Shown here: one piece after another, positions 15,505 to 23,365 of the stretch | How the letters are laid out: each line of letters opens with the position of its first letter | Position numbering within the stretch: the first letter of the stretch is position 1 | Assembly: GCA_023410875.1 (NCBI GenBank) | Contig: JAEYPH010000088.1 | Span: 1-43,806 of the forward strand | Reading direction: 5' to 3' | Source of the DNA: Bacillota bacterium | Lineage (GTDB): Bacteria > Bacillota > Clostridia > Christensenellales > UMGS416 | DNA: 43,806 nucleotides | Notes under the pieces: model-generated | Seen by the model: the letters and a program-made list of their open reading frames with translations, nothing else | What the model was told of the DNA's origin: nothing | Database searches by the model: none | Made by a program: the position numbers and the translations under genes

Positions 15505-16611
15505 TTATCTGATCAGGATCTCCGGCAGCCGGAAGGTCTGCCCGTCGGCTTCGTACTCCCTGAGCGGCCACAGCCCGGTCACCGAGGCAACCTCAAAACC
15601 GTGCTCCGTGTTCAAGCCAAGTTCCTCCACCTTGACGCCGGTGATCGTGATGAACCAATCCCACGCCTGGTTGGGCCCGATTTGCGCCGCCGGGTTGCGG
15701 TAGAACGACGTGTCCGCCAGGAAATAGCCGGTGGCCGCGCCCTGGAAGTGGTTCTTCCACTCGTCGGCGTATCCGGTGCATGCGTACAGTGCCTTCTGCT
15801 TCTCCAGGATGTCGCTGTACTTGGAGCCGGGCACGCAGCAAGCCATGGCCGCCGCCTCGATCCGGCTCGCCGCGTCGTAACGGCGCAGTGTCTCCCCATC
15901 GGGCTGGCCGAAGCACACCATCCTCGTGACGTTGGCGTGCAGGCCATGCCACTTGACGGCGGGGTGCAGCAGCACGATCCTCTCAATCTTTTTGTCGGTG
16001 GGGTTGCAATGCCGGAATTGGGCGATGCGCTGGTCGCTGCCCACCAGCAGCACCTCCGGCGCGGCGTCTATCTTGGCATATTCGTAGTGCAGCATGGCCT
16101 CGGCGTCGCGCTCGGTCATGCCAGGCCGCAGCGCGTCGGCCACCCGCCGCAGCACGCCCTCGGTCATGGCCCCCAAGCGCCGGCACTTGTCCAGCTCCTG
16201 GGCGGTCAGCGGATAATGCAGACCGTAGATCGCTGCGGGCAGGAAGTCCGCGCCTTCCACAGGGACGTCGCACACGGTCTTTTTGCCGCGCACGATCTCC
16301 GCGGCCTTGTCCTCGCGGCTGGGTTCATACCAGCGCAGGAACACGCTCTCCACGCCCAGGCCGGCCAGCTCCTCATGCTGCACCCGGGGCCCGTCCATGA
16401 TCTGGGCCACCGCATACACGCTGTGTCGGGTGACGACCAGAAGCGTGAAGCCGGTCTCGCTGGTGATCAGCACGCGGTTGCTGCCACCGCACGAGAGCCA
16501 CGCGAAGTTGTCCTGCCGGCCAACGACCATGGCCTCATAGCCGGTGCGGTCGAAGAACCGCCTTATCCGTGTGAGCTTCTCCTGAAATTCCGTCCGATCC
16601 GGAGTGTTCAT
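15505..16611 (-). CDS. M24 (aminopeptidase P/creatinase) family protein without the metal site
   Basis: A 368-residue protein with the two-domain creatinase/Xaa-Pro peptidase architecture: a creatinase-like N-terminal domain to about 130 and a pita-bread C-terminal domain. All five usual metal ligands appear lost. The Asp positions are occupied by His in VLLHPAVKWHG and Asn in HANVTRM, the His of GHG is Ala in FQGAATGYF, and the two Glu positions read ITG and VTG. Creatinase itself works without metal, so the protein could be a C-N hydrolase or a binding protein rather than a peptidase. AGGGGGA precedes the ATG, and the SDR gene is 13 bp upstream. Substrate unknown. Confidence 0.75.
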   Translation of the reverse strand: MNTPDRTEFQEKLTRIRRFFDRTGYEAMVVGRQDNFAWLSCGGSNRVLITSETGFTLLVVTRHSVYAVAQIMDGPRVQHEELAGLGVESVFLRWYEPSREDKAAEIVRGKKTVCDVPVEGADFLPAAIYGLHYPLTAQELDKCRRLGAMTEGVLRRVADALRPGMTERDAEAMLHYEYAKIDAAPEVLLVGSDQRIAQFRHCNPTDKKIERIVLLHPAVKWHGLHANVTRMVCFGQPDGETLRRYDAASRIEAAAMACCVPGSKYSDILEKQKALYACTGYADEWKNHFQGAATGYFLADTSFYRNPAAQIGPNQAWDWFITITGVKVEELGLNTEHGFEVASVTGLWPLREYEADGQTFRLPEILIR

Positions 16612-16624
16612 CGTGCAATCCCCC

Positions 16625-17383
16625 TCACTGGCCCATGACTTCGCCCGCCGACACGATCAGCGATTCGCCGGTCATGTGGTCGGAAAGCTCGCAAGCCAGG
16701 AACACGGCCACCTTGGCTTGGTCCTCCGGCTGACCCAGCTTCTTGAGCGCCGTCTTGTCGATCCACTCCTGCTCGATCTCGGGGCTCGTGACAATCGTGC
16801 TGCGCAGCATCACGCTGTCGGTGGCGCCGGGGCAGATGGCGTTGCAGTTGATGCCATAGCGCCCCAGCTCCAGCGCCGTGACCCTGGTTAGGCCAACGAT
16901 CGCGGACTTGGAGGAGCAGTAGGCCCCTTCCTCCAGCGTCGGCTTTTTGCCGGAGCACGAGGAGATGTTTACGATCTTGCCCTTGCGTTGCTCGACCATG
17001 ACCCGGCCCACGGCCTGCGTCATCAGGAACGTACCCTTGACGTTGACGGCGAAAATCCGGTCCCAGTCCTGCTCGTCCATGTCCAGCAGCAGCGCGTGCT
17101 TGATGACGCCCGCGTTGTTCACGAGCACATCGATGCGCCCATATTCCCCCACGATGCTGCCGACGACGAAGGCCACGCTGCTTTTGTCGGTGATGTCCAG
17201 CGCGTATCCGGCGGTCTTGTTCCCCGTGGCGGCGGCGATCTCCGCAGCAGTCTGGTCCACCTTTTCCTTCTGCACGTCCAGCAGCAGCACGGTGGCTCCC
17301 TGTTCGGAATACATCTTGGCGATGGCCTGGCCGATGCCTTGGGCCGCGCCGGTGACGATGGCGATCTTATCCTGGAGCAGCAT
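16625..17383 (-). CDS. Short-chain dehydrogenase/reductase
   Basis: A 252-residue classical SDR. The NAD(P) motif TGAAQGIG is at about 11-18, the structural NNAG follows LDITDKSS, and the catalytic triad is the Ser of NISSCSG with Tyr and Lys of AYCSSKSA. Asp36 (in LLLDVQKEK) after the second strand suggests NAD rather than NADP. It is the first gene of the operon, with GGGAGG 6 bp before the ATG at 17383. It probably oxidises a sugar alcohol or sugar acid that feeds the enzymes downstream. Its promoter carries a LacI/cre-like operator. Confidence 0.9.
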   Translation of the reverse strand: MLLQDKIAIVTGAAQGIGQAIAKMYSEQGATVLLLDVQKEKVDQTAAEIAAATGNKTAGYALDITDKSSVAFVVGSIVGEYGRIDVLVNNAGVIKHALLLDMDEQDWDRIFAVNVKGTFLMTQAVGRVMVEQRKGKIVNISSCSGKKPTLEEGAYCSSKSAIVGLTRVTALELGRYGINCNAICPGATDSVMLRSTIVTSPEIEQEWIDKTALKKLGQPEDQAKVAVFLACELSDHMTGESLIVSAGEVMGQ

Positions 17384-17419
17384 ATGGACGCCTCCCGCAC
17401 ATTGACTTTTTCGATGCTT

Positions 17420-17448
17420 ATCATATCATTGTATCGAAACGTTTTCAA
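17420..17448 (-). promoter_or_regulatory. Promoter of the SDR-M24-Hyi-E1-E2 operon
   Basis: On the minus strand TTGAAA (17448-17443), a 17-bp spacer and TATGAT (17425-17420) lie 37 bp before the SDR ATG. Each hexamer has two or fewer mismatches to the sigma-A consensus. Confidence 0.7.
17434..17447. promoter_or_regulatory. LacI/CcpA-type operator over the operon promoter
   Basis: TCGAAACGTTTTCA matches the cre/LacI-family consensus TGNAANCGNTNNCA at nine of ten fixed positions, with the central CG that this family kinks. It covers the -35 and the upstream part of the spacer, so a bound repressor would exclude RNA polymerase. The divergent LacI protein at 17590 is the obvious candidate; CcpA-mediated carbon control is the alternative. 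Confidence 0.65.
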
Positions 17449-17589
17449 TACCATTTTTAGACCGTTCTCAACCGAAGTTCATTTGTGATTGAATTGCGAT
17501 GGACTGAAGCAAATACGCGTGCTGTTGCGAAGCAGGCGCTCTTGCACTAAAATGACAGGTGTGCAAATCCAAAAAAACAGGCGGGTAGA

Positions 17590-18630
17590 ATGGGAAACCA
17601 CACGCAGGACATGGAGGTCGCCACGATCACCGACGTAGCCCGTTTGGCCGGCGCGTCAATCTCCACGGTGTCCAGGGTCATCAACAAAAAGGGCGGCGTC
17701 TCCAAAGAGCTGGAGGCGCGCATTCTGGACGCCATCGAAAAGCTGAGCTTCCGGCCCAACACCGTGGCCCAGGCGCTCAAGGCCAAGTCCACGAAGAGTT
17801 TGGGCCTCATCATCCCCAGCATTGAGAATCCCGTTTTCCCGCCGCTGGTGAAAGCCATCGAGGATACGGCCAACAGCTATGGTTTTTCCACGATCCTGTG
17901 CAACAGCGACGGCATGCTGGAAGAGGAGGCCCGCTACCTGGAGCTGCTGGCCAACAAGCAGGTGGATGGCATCCTGCTGAACGCTATCGGCGATTATCAT
18001 GAGAAATTTGAGACGGTGCGCAAGACCGGCTTGCCGCTTGTCATACTGGGCCGGTCCATTCCGGGTTTCCCCGCCACCTGCGTGACGATAGACAACCACT
18101 TGGGCGCGTATCAAGCCACACAGCACCTGATCCAGACCGGCATGCGGCGCATCGCCTTTCTCTTTGGATATCTGGAGGCCAGCAGCGCCATCAACGACCG
18201 GTTCACGGGATACCGGCAGGCGCTGCAAGACCACGGCATCGGTTTTGACGACGTGCTGGTGGCCCACGGCGACAGGTCCTTCGACGGCGGCCGCGTGGCC
18301 ACCGATGATTTGCTGGGCCGCGGCGCTGCCTTCGACGCCATTTTCGCGTCCAACGACATCATGGCCATGGGTTGCATCGAAAAGCTGCTGGAGAGCGGGC
18401 TGCGCGTGCCGCAGGACGTCAGCGTCATGGGCTATGACGACATACCCATGGCCAGCCTGTATCGTCCGCACCTGAGCACCGTCAGCTCTCCGGTCCGGCA
18501 GTTTGGCCGGGAGGCCGTCAAGGCCCTGCTGCGCATCGTGTATTCCAGAAAAGACACTTTGAGCGGGCTCAGTATGCAGCCCGCGCTGGTCATCCGCCAG
18601 TCCACAAGGGCCCTTTCGCCCGCCGAGTAG
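17590..18630 (+). CDS. LacI-family transcriptional repressor
   Basis: A 346-residue regulator. The helix-turn-helix TITDVARLAGASISTVSRVI is at residues 13-32, followed by a hinge helix (NTVAQALKAK) and a periplasmic-binding-protein-like sugar domain (from SLGLIIPSIENPVF through IFASNDIMAMGCI and VMGYDDIPMASLYRP). It should repress the divergent catabolic operon and release it upon binding a sugar-type inducer. The 206 bp between the two genes hold the operon promoter and one clear operator. Start: ATG 17590 has GGCGGG 5 bp upstream; a start at the internal ATG 17611 cannot be excluded and would still keep the whole DNA-binding domain. Confidence 0.9.
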   Translation: MGNHTQDMEVATITDVARLAGASISTVSRVINKKGGVSKELEARILDAIEKLSFRPNTVAQALKAKSTKSLGLIIPSIENPVFPPLVKAIEDTANSYGFSTILCNSDGMLEEEARYLELLANKQVDGILLNAIGDYHEKFETVRKTGLPLVILGRSIPGFPATCVTIDNHLGAYQATQHLIQTGMRRIAFLFGYLEASSAINDRFTGYRQALQDHGIGFDDVLVAHGDRSFDGGRVATDDLLGRGAAFDAIFASNDIMAMGCIEKLLESGLRVPQDVSVMGYDDIPMASLYRPHLSTVSSPVRQFGREAVKALLRIVYSRKDTLSGLSMQPALVIRQSTRALSPAE

Positions 18631-18683
18631 AGCATCCCCGGCGCGGCCCATCCGGTTTGATTCCGCGTGGGGGGCATGAAATA

Positions 18684-18699
18684 TACAACTACGATACAA
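18684..18699 (+). promoter_or_regulatory. Direct-repeat box before the response regulator gene
   Basis: TACAACTACGATACAA contains TACAA twice with an 11-bp step, the format bound by OmpR/PhoB-type regulators. A possible -10 (TATCCT) lies at 18708-18713. The box recurs with one change at 21706-21721. Autoregulation by the adjacent response regulator is inferred. Confidence 0.55.
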
Positions 18700-18787
18700 A
18701 CTGCTGCTATCCTTCTGCGATGATGGGACGATGCTTGCCATTGGCCGCATCATGGCAAGAGAAGCATGGCAGAAAGGAAAATACCGC

Positions 18788-19441
18788 TTGATCAGGATAT
18801 TGATAGCCGAGGACGACGCCGCGATCAACGAGCTGCTGCGCATGAACCTGGTCGCGGCGGGCTATGCCTGTACCTGCGCCCTGGACGGAGAAGCGGCGGC
18901 CAACCTCATCGAGCAGAACAGCTTCGACCTGGCGCTGCTGGATATCATGCTGCCCAAGGTGGACGGGTACGAGCTGCTGGAATACCTCAAACCCATGGGC
19001 ACGCCGGCCATCTTCCTGACGGCCAAGGGCGCTGTGCCCGACCGGGTGAAGGGCCTGCAACTGGGCGCCGACGACTACATCGTGAAGCCCTTTGAGATCG
19101 TGGAGCTCAAAGCCCGCATCGAGACGGTGCTGCGGCGCTACAACATGGGCGAACGAACGCTGGCCGCCGGCGATCTGCAGATCAACACCGAATCCCGCAC
19201 GGTGACAAAGGCCGGCCAGCCGGTAGACCTCACGCTCAAGGAATACGAGCTGCTGGTGATGCTGGTGCGCAATAAAAATATGGCGCTGTTCCGCGAAACG
19301 CTGTTCGAGCGGATCTGGGGTTCCAGCTTCATGGGGGAGACCAGAACGCTGGACCTGCACATCCAGCGCCTGCGCAAGAAGCTGAGCTGGGAGGACAAGA
19401 TCAAGACCGTGTACAAAGTAGGCTATCGACTGGACGTCTGA
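18788..19441 (+). CDS. OmpR/PhoB-family response regulator
   Basis: A 217-residue two-domain regulator. The receiver has the acidic pair Asp9-Asp10, phospho-acceptor Asp52 (LLDIMLPKVDGYE), Thr78 and Lys100 (YIVKPF). The C-terminal winged helix shows LTLKEYELLVMLVRN and the wing TVYKVGYRLDV. The start is a TTG at 18788 with AGAAAGGA 7 bp upstream, which places the first beta strand at residue 2 as normal; upstream ATGs lack ribosome sites. The sensor kinase begins 3 bp after the stop. A likely target box lies 89 bp upstream and another before the gene at 21808. Confidence 0.92.
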   Translation: MIRILIAEDDAAINELLRMNLVAAGYACTCALDGEAAANLIEQNSFDLALLDIMLPKVDGYELLEYLKPMGTPAIFLTAKGAVPDRVKGLQLGADDYIVKPFEIVELKARIETVLRRYNMGERTLAAGDLQINTESRTVTKAGQPVDLTLKEYELLVMLVRNKNMALFRETLFERIWGSSFMGETRTLDLHIQRLRKKLSWEDKIKTVYKVGYRLDV

Positions 19442-19444
19442 ACC

Positions 19445-20893
19445 ATGAGATTTTCCATCAAGATCTTCATCTGCACGGTGCTGCTGGTCGCCGCCGCCTT
19501 TTGCGCGGGCGGCACTCTTTTGATCTCCAGGAATCTGGAAGACAATTTGGATCGGGAAATCAGCCGCTCGCTGGATGAGCATCTGTCGCTGCGCTTTATG
19601 CTGGAAAGCGGGATCATCAGCGAGGAGCTGCAAAGCCACGAACTCAGCGATGAAGCGCTGGGCCGTGTGGCCCAACAGATCTCCGCCGGCCTCACCTCCG
19701 CTCGAGGCTCCAGAGAGATCATCGTGCATGACAAACTGCGCAGGAGGATTTATCCATCCTCTGCACCCAAGTCGGAGGATCGGATCCGGCTGCAGCCATT
19801 GCTCACCAACCAGACAAAATACCGCCTGGAAAAGGATGGCCCGCGTTATCTGATCTATATCACCGGCCTGTTCGAATATGACGGCATGCCGCTCTATTTG
19901 AGCTATATCCGGGACATCACCGACGTTTTCGTCCAGCGGGATTCTCAGCTCAGGGTCTTCATGATGTTCGACATTGCCATCGTGCTCGTGAGCGCCGCCG
20001 CGCTGTTTGGCATCTCCTGGCTGCTGACCCGGCCCATCCGGAGGCTTACCGCCGTAAGCCGGCGCATCGCCGGCGGCCAATACAGCGTGCGCGCCCGCGT
20101 GCGCTCCAGCGACGAGGTTGGCGAGCTCACCGAAAGCTTCAACCGCATGGCCGGATCGGTGCAGGAGAAGATCCTGGAGCTGGAGGCGGCCTCGCGCACC
20201 AAGGACGAATTCATCGCCAACTTTACCCATGAGCTCAAAACGCCGATGACGTCTATCATCGGCTATGCGGACATGCTGCGTAGCAGCGAGAGCGACAACC
20301 CCACAGTGTTCAAGGCGGCCAACTACATCTTCCAGGAGGGGCGGCGGCTGGAATCTCTGTCCTTAAAGATGTTGGACCTGCTCCTGCTGGAAAAGCACGC
20401 CTTCCAACTGCGGCCCATGGACTGCCCGGCGCTGCTGGAATACATCCGCGAGAGCATGGCGGCTTCCTATGAGCGGGAGGGCATACAGCTCACCGTCTCG
20501 GCGGAGCCGGGCGTGGCCATGGCCGAACCGGACCTCATCAAGACACTGCTCATCAACCTCGCCGACAACGCCCGCAAGGCATCCAGCCCCGGCGGCATGG
20601 TGGAGCTGTCCGGCAAGCGGGAGGGTGACCGCTACGCGCTGGCGGTCAGCGACCATGGCCGGGGCATCCCGGAACAGGAGCTGGGCAGGATCACCGAAGC
20701 CTTTTACATGGTGGACAAATCCCGCGCGCGAGCCCAGCACGGCGCGGGGCTGGGCTTGGCCATCGCCAGCCGCATCGCTGAGCTGCACGGCGCAAAACTG
20801 GACATTCGCAGCATCGTGGGCCTGGGCACCAGCGTGGGCATCGGCCTGGCGATCTGCGACGCGCCGGAGGAGGAAGACGCCGATGAAGAGTAA
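19445..20893 (+). CDS. Sensor histidine kinase
   Basis: A 482-residue membrane kinase with a transmembrane helix at about 7-27, an extracellular sensor of about 145 residues (28-171), and a second helix at about 172-195. HAMP follows (LLTRPIRRLTAVSRRIAGGQ onward), then the dimerisation domain with the phospho-acceptor His262 in FTHELKTPMTSIIGYADML. The ATPase domain has N-box LINLADNARKAS, DHGRGIP and GAGLGLAIA. It phosphorylates the regulator encoded just upstream. The sensor domain has no family I recognise. The last 11 bp overlap the next gene. Confidence 0.93.
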   Translation: MRFSIKIFICTVLLVAAAFCAGGTLLISRNLEDNLDREISRSLDEHLSLRFMLESGIISEELQSHELSDEALGRVAQQISAGLTSARGSREIIVHDKLRRRIYPSSAPKSEDRIRLQPLLTNQTKYRLEKDGPRYLIYITGLFEYDGMPLYLSYIRDITDVFVQRDSQLRVFMMFDIAIVLVSAAALFGISWLLTRPIRRLTAVSRRIAGGQYSVRARVRSSDEVGELTESFNRMAGSVQEKILELEAASRTKDEFIANFTHELKTPMTSIIGYADMLRSSESDNPTVFKAANYIFQEGRRLESLSLKMLDLLLLEKHAFQLRPMDCPALLEYIRESMAASYEREGIQLTVSAEPGVAMAEPDLIKTLLINLADNARKASSPGGMVELSGKREGDRYALAVSDHGRGIPEQELGRITEAFYMVDKSRARAQHGAGLGLAIASRIAELHGAKLDIRSIVGLGTSVGIGLAICDAPEEEDADEE

Positions 20894-21701
20894 ATGGTTG
20901 GCTTACGCGGCTTCGCTTCTTTTAACGGCGGTCCTCGTGACGGCCTCGGTATTTTTGCCCCGGGCGCTGCTGCAGCGCCAAGAGCGCGGGAAGCTGGGTG
21001 TGGAGAATCTCCAGGGGGTCAGCCCCTACCGGAGCCGCTTGTTCCCGAGGATGTCGCCCACGCCGGCACCCACACAGGCTCCCTCACCCACTGAGACACC
21101 CGATCCTTTGTCCAGCGACCAGACCAAGCGGCTTCATTCCATCTTCCAGCTTTATGAGAATATTTCCGAGAACAGCACCATTCAGCGCGAGCCGCTGGAG
21201 GGTGAAATGAACATGAAGGTCGCCGTCAAAACAAGCATGGAAAAGCTTGCGCGGATGATGGAGTCCGGGGCCATCCCTCCCCTGCCAGATTTTCCAAACA
21301 ATTATGATGTCAATGCCAGCATGAACTCCGTAATGGATACCAACGGCCAGATCGGGTTTACCTATTGGAATCTCAACTACTATACCAACGCCAAGCTCGC
21401 GAAGACCTCCGGCGGCATCAGCTTCATGATGGACGCGCAAACCGGTGATATCCTATCCATCAAGATGCACGTGGGCTCCGCCGCCGAAGGCTTTCATCTG
21501 GACAAGGCAGCCGCGGTCATTTGCCGGGATCTGAGAATTTCCGGAAAGCTGGTAACCATCGAGCCGGAAGACAAGGGCGGTCCGGAATCGGCTGTATGGA
21601 TCGCCGACGAAAAAATCCTCAACATCTACTTTTTTCTGAGCAGGATGGAAGACAGCACCACATTTTCTATGAACATCAGCACCCAGCAGACATACCGATA
21701 G
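20883..21701 (+). CDS. Membrane-anchored extracellular protein of the two-component operon, unknown function
   Basis: A 272-residue protein that starts inside the kinase gene (ATG 20883, stop of the kinase 20893). A single N-terminal helix (about 4-26) is an anchor or uncleaved signal. A low-complexity Pro/Thr/Ser linker (TPAPTQAPSPTETPDP) follows, and then a mixed alpha/beta domain of about 190 residues with no motif I recognise. The tight coupling to the kinase suggests a co-sensor or negative regulator acting outside the membrane, as YycH/YycI-like proteins do for WalK; that is analogy, not homology. It contains no Cys lipobox. The gene is followed by the second TACAA box and a hairpin, so the two-component transcript probably ends there. 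Confidence 0.75.
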   Translation: MKSKWLAYAASLLLTAVLVTASVFLPRALLQRQERGKLGVENLQGVSPYRSRLFPRMSPTPAPTQAPSPTETPDPLSSDQTKRLHSIFQLYENISENSTIQREPLEGEMNMKVAVKTSMEKLARMMESGAIPPLPDFPNNYDVNASMNSVMDTNGQIGFTYWNLNYYTNAKLAKTSGGISFMMDAQTGDILSIKMHVGSAAEGFHLDKAAAVICRDLRISGKLVTIEPEDKGGPESAVWIADEKILNIYFFLSRMEDSTTFSMNISTQQTYR

Positions 21702-21705
21702 AATT

Positions 21706-21721
21706 TACAACTGCGATACAA
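21706..21721 (+). promoter_or_regulatory. Second copy of the response regulator box, before the lipoprotein/ABC operon
   Basis: TACAACTGCGATACAA differs at one of 16 positions from the box at 18684-18699 and has the same orientation to the downstream gene. It lies 87 bp before the ATG at 21808, against 89 bp for the first copy before its TTG. This nearly equal spacing supports a shared activator-type promoter layout. Confidence 0.55.
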
Positions 21722-21739
21722 CCCATGTACCTGCGTGAT

Positions 21740-21777
21740 GCAAATGCGCTTTACCATTTCGGGTAAAGCGCATTTGC
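21740..21777 (+). terminator. Long perfect hairpin between box and lipoprotein gene (terminator or attenuator)
   Basis: GCAAATGCGCTTTACC (21740-21755) pairs perfectly with 21762-21777 around a 6-nt loop. The following bases (TTGTACATGA) have no T-run, so it is a poor classical terminator. It ends 17 bp before the ribosome site of the next gene, so it may lie in that gene's leader. Confidence 0.5.
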
Positions 21778-21807
21778 TTGTACATGAATCATTGACAGGA
21801 GGAATCT

Positions 21808-23361
21808 ATGATGAAAAAAGCCGCAAGAAGCATCGCGGCGGCGGTTGCCGCGCTCCTGCTGGCCTTTGGGGCCGCCGGCTGCCAGCCCAACCCGACCACG
21901 CCGCCCGTCGTGGGCAAGGGCAATCTGGAAGACAAGATCAAGGACAAGACGCCCGCACCCAGCGCCGCAGCCGCCACGGAGGCCGGCGCCGGCTCTGCCT
22001 CCGCGGCCCCTGCCGCTGCGGAGAAGTTCCGCAAGACCTATGAAAACGGCAAGCTCGTCGTGAACATCGACGCCGACATCGAACAGCCGGCGGCGGGCAA
22101 GCTGCCCGTCGTCAAGGTGACGCCTAGAAAGTTCACCCAGGCCGAGGTGGACACATTCCTGCAAGTGCTGCTGCAGGGCAAGCCTGCCTACAGGCCCAAG
22201 GACAAGATGACCAAGGCGGAGATCCAACAGCAGCTGGTCGAGATGAAGGCCATGAAATCCCAGGCCAAAGAAGGCGACAAGCTCCTGGATAAGATCAATT
22301 ATTCCATCGCATTCCTGGAAGAGGAGCTCAAGACCGCGCCGGAGACCGTCGAACGGCAGGTTTCCGACGGCAAGCTCAAGACCGACGACATGGGCGGGCA
22401 GGAGCTTACCGTGAACGCACCGCTGGGTAAGACCGCGGAAGCGAACCTCAGCATCTATGCCTCCAGCACCGGCAGGACAACCTCGCTGTGGTTCACCAAC
22501 GAGGAGCAGGGTGAAAGCTACCTGGGCACCGAGACGGCGCTGACAGGCACGCCCAGAGGCGTCACGATGACCTTTGAGGACGCAAAGGCGCTGGCCGAAA
22601 GGACCGTGCGGGATATGGGGTCGGATCTGAAGTTGGCCGACTGCTCTATGGGCACCTGCCGCGACATGAGCGGGAAATCCGGCGGCTCCGATTCCGACGG
22701 GCATCAAGCGTATCTGTTCGCGTTCACCCGCGAGGTGAACGGGGTCCCATCGACCTATGAATATGAGATTGGCGGCAATGTGCCCCAGGAGGACATCGAC
22801 CGGGCGGACGGCAAAGGGGAGTATATCGAGCCCCACCCCTATGAGCGCATCCTGATGGCCATAGACGACACCGGCATTCTGGAATTTCAGTGGCTGTCTC
22901 CGGACACGGTGGGAGAAACCGTCTCTGAAAATGCGGAGACCCTGCCCTTTGAAAAAATCATGGAGACCTTCGAAAAACAGTTTTTCATCCGCAACGCCCT
23001 CAAGAGCAAGAACGACGCCAAGCCTGCCAACGTTGGGGTTCCGGAGTTGGACGGCCAGGAATATGCGCAAAAACTGCGTGAGGCCGGTATCTACACTGCG
23101 GAAAGCATCGGCTTTGGCGAAGACGTGAAAACCTGCACCTACACGATCGACAGAGTCGTCCTGGGGCTGAGCCGCATTGCCGTGAAGGACAAGGAGAATG
23201 AATTTATGCTCGTGCCCGTGTACGATTTCTTCGGTACGATGAAGGTGGAATACAACCCCGAAACAGGGTATGCGGGCTTTGAGACCAACGAAGCGAACCA
23301 CAGCTTCCTCACGATCAACGCCATCGACGGCAGCATCATCAACCGGTCCTACGGTTATTAA
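21808..23361 (+). CDS. Large lipoprotein of the sensor/ABC locus, DUF6034-like
   Basis: A 517-residue exported protein. The signal peptide ends in FGAAGC with lipidated Cys25, followed by a long Ala/Pro/Thr-rich linker to about 70. The body contains repeated acidic/Lys stretches and YTIDRVVLGLSRIAVKDKEN near the end, then HSFLTINAIDGSIINRSYGY. The overall look agrees with the large clostridial lipoprotein family named DUF6034, though I am unsure of that assignment. Internal segments resemble each other weakly and it may be built of related beta-rich units. AGGAGG lies 7 bp upstream of the ATG. The permease gene begins 4 bp after the stop, so it is probably the sensor, receptor or substrate-handling part of the export system. 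Confidence 0.75.
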   Translation: MMKKAARSIAAAVAALLLAFGAAGCQPNPTTPPVVGKGNLEDKIKDKTPAPSAAAATEAGAGSASAAPAAAEKFRKTYENGKLVVNIDADIEQPAAGKLPVVKVTPRKFTQAEVDTFLQVLLQGKPAYRPKDKMTKAEIQQQLVEMKAMKSQAKEGDKLLDKINYSIAFLEEELKTAPETVERQVSDGKLKTDDMGGQELTVNAPLGKTAEANLSIYASSTGRTTSLWFTNEEQGESYLGTETALTGTPRGVTMTFEDAKALAERTVRDMGSDLKLADCSMGTCRDMSGKSGGSDSDGHQAYLFAFTREVNGVPSTYEYEIGGNVPQEDIDRADGKGEYIEPHPYERILMAIDDTGILEFQWLSPDTVGETVSENAETLPFEKIMETFEKQFFIRNALKSKNDAKPANVGVPELDGQEYAQKLREAGIYTAESIGFGEDVKTCTYTIDRVVLGLSRIAVKDKENEFMLVPVYDFFGTMKVEYNPETGYAGFETNEANHSFLTINAIDGSIINRSYGY

Positions 23362-23365
23362 GCCC

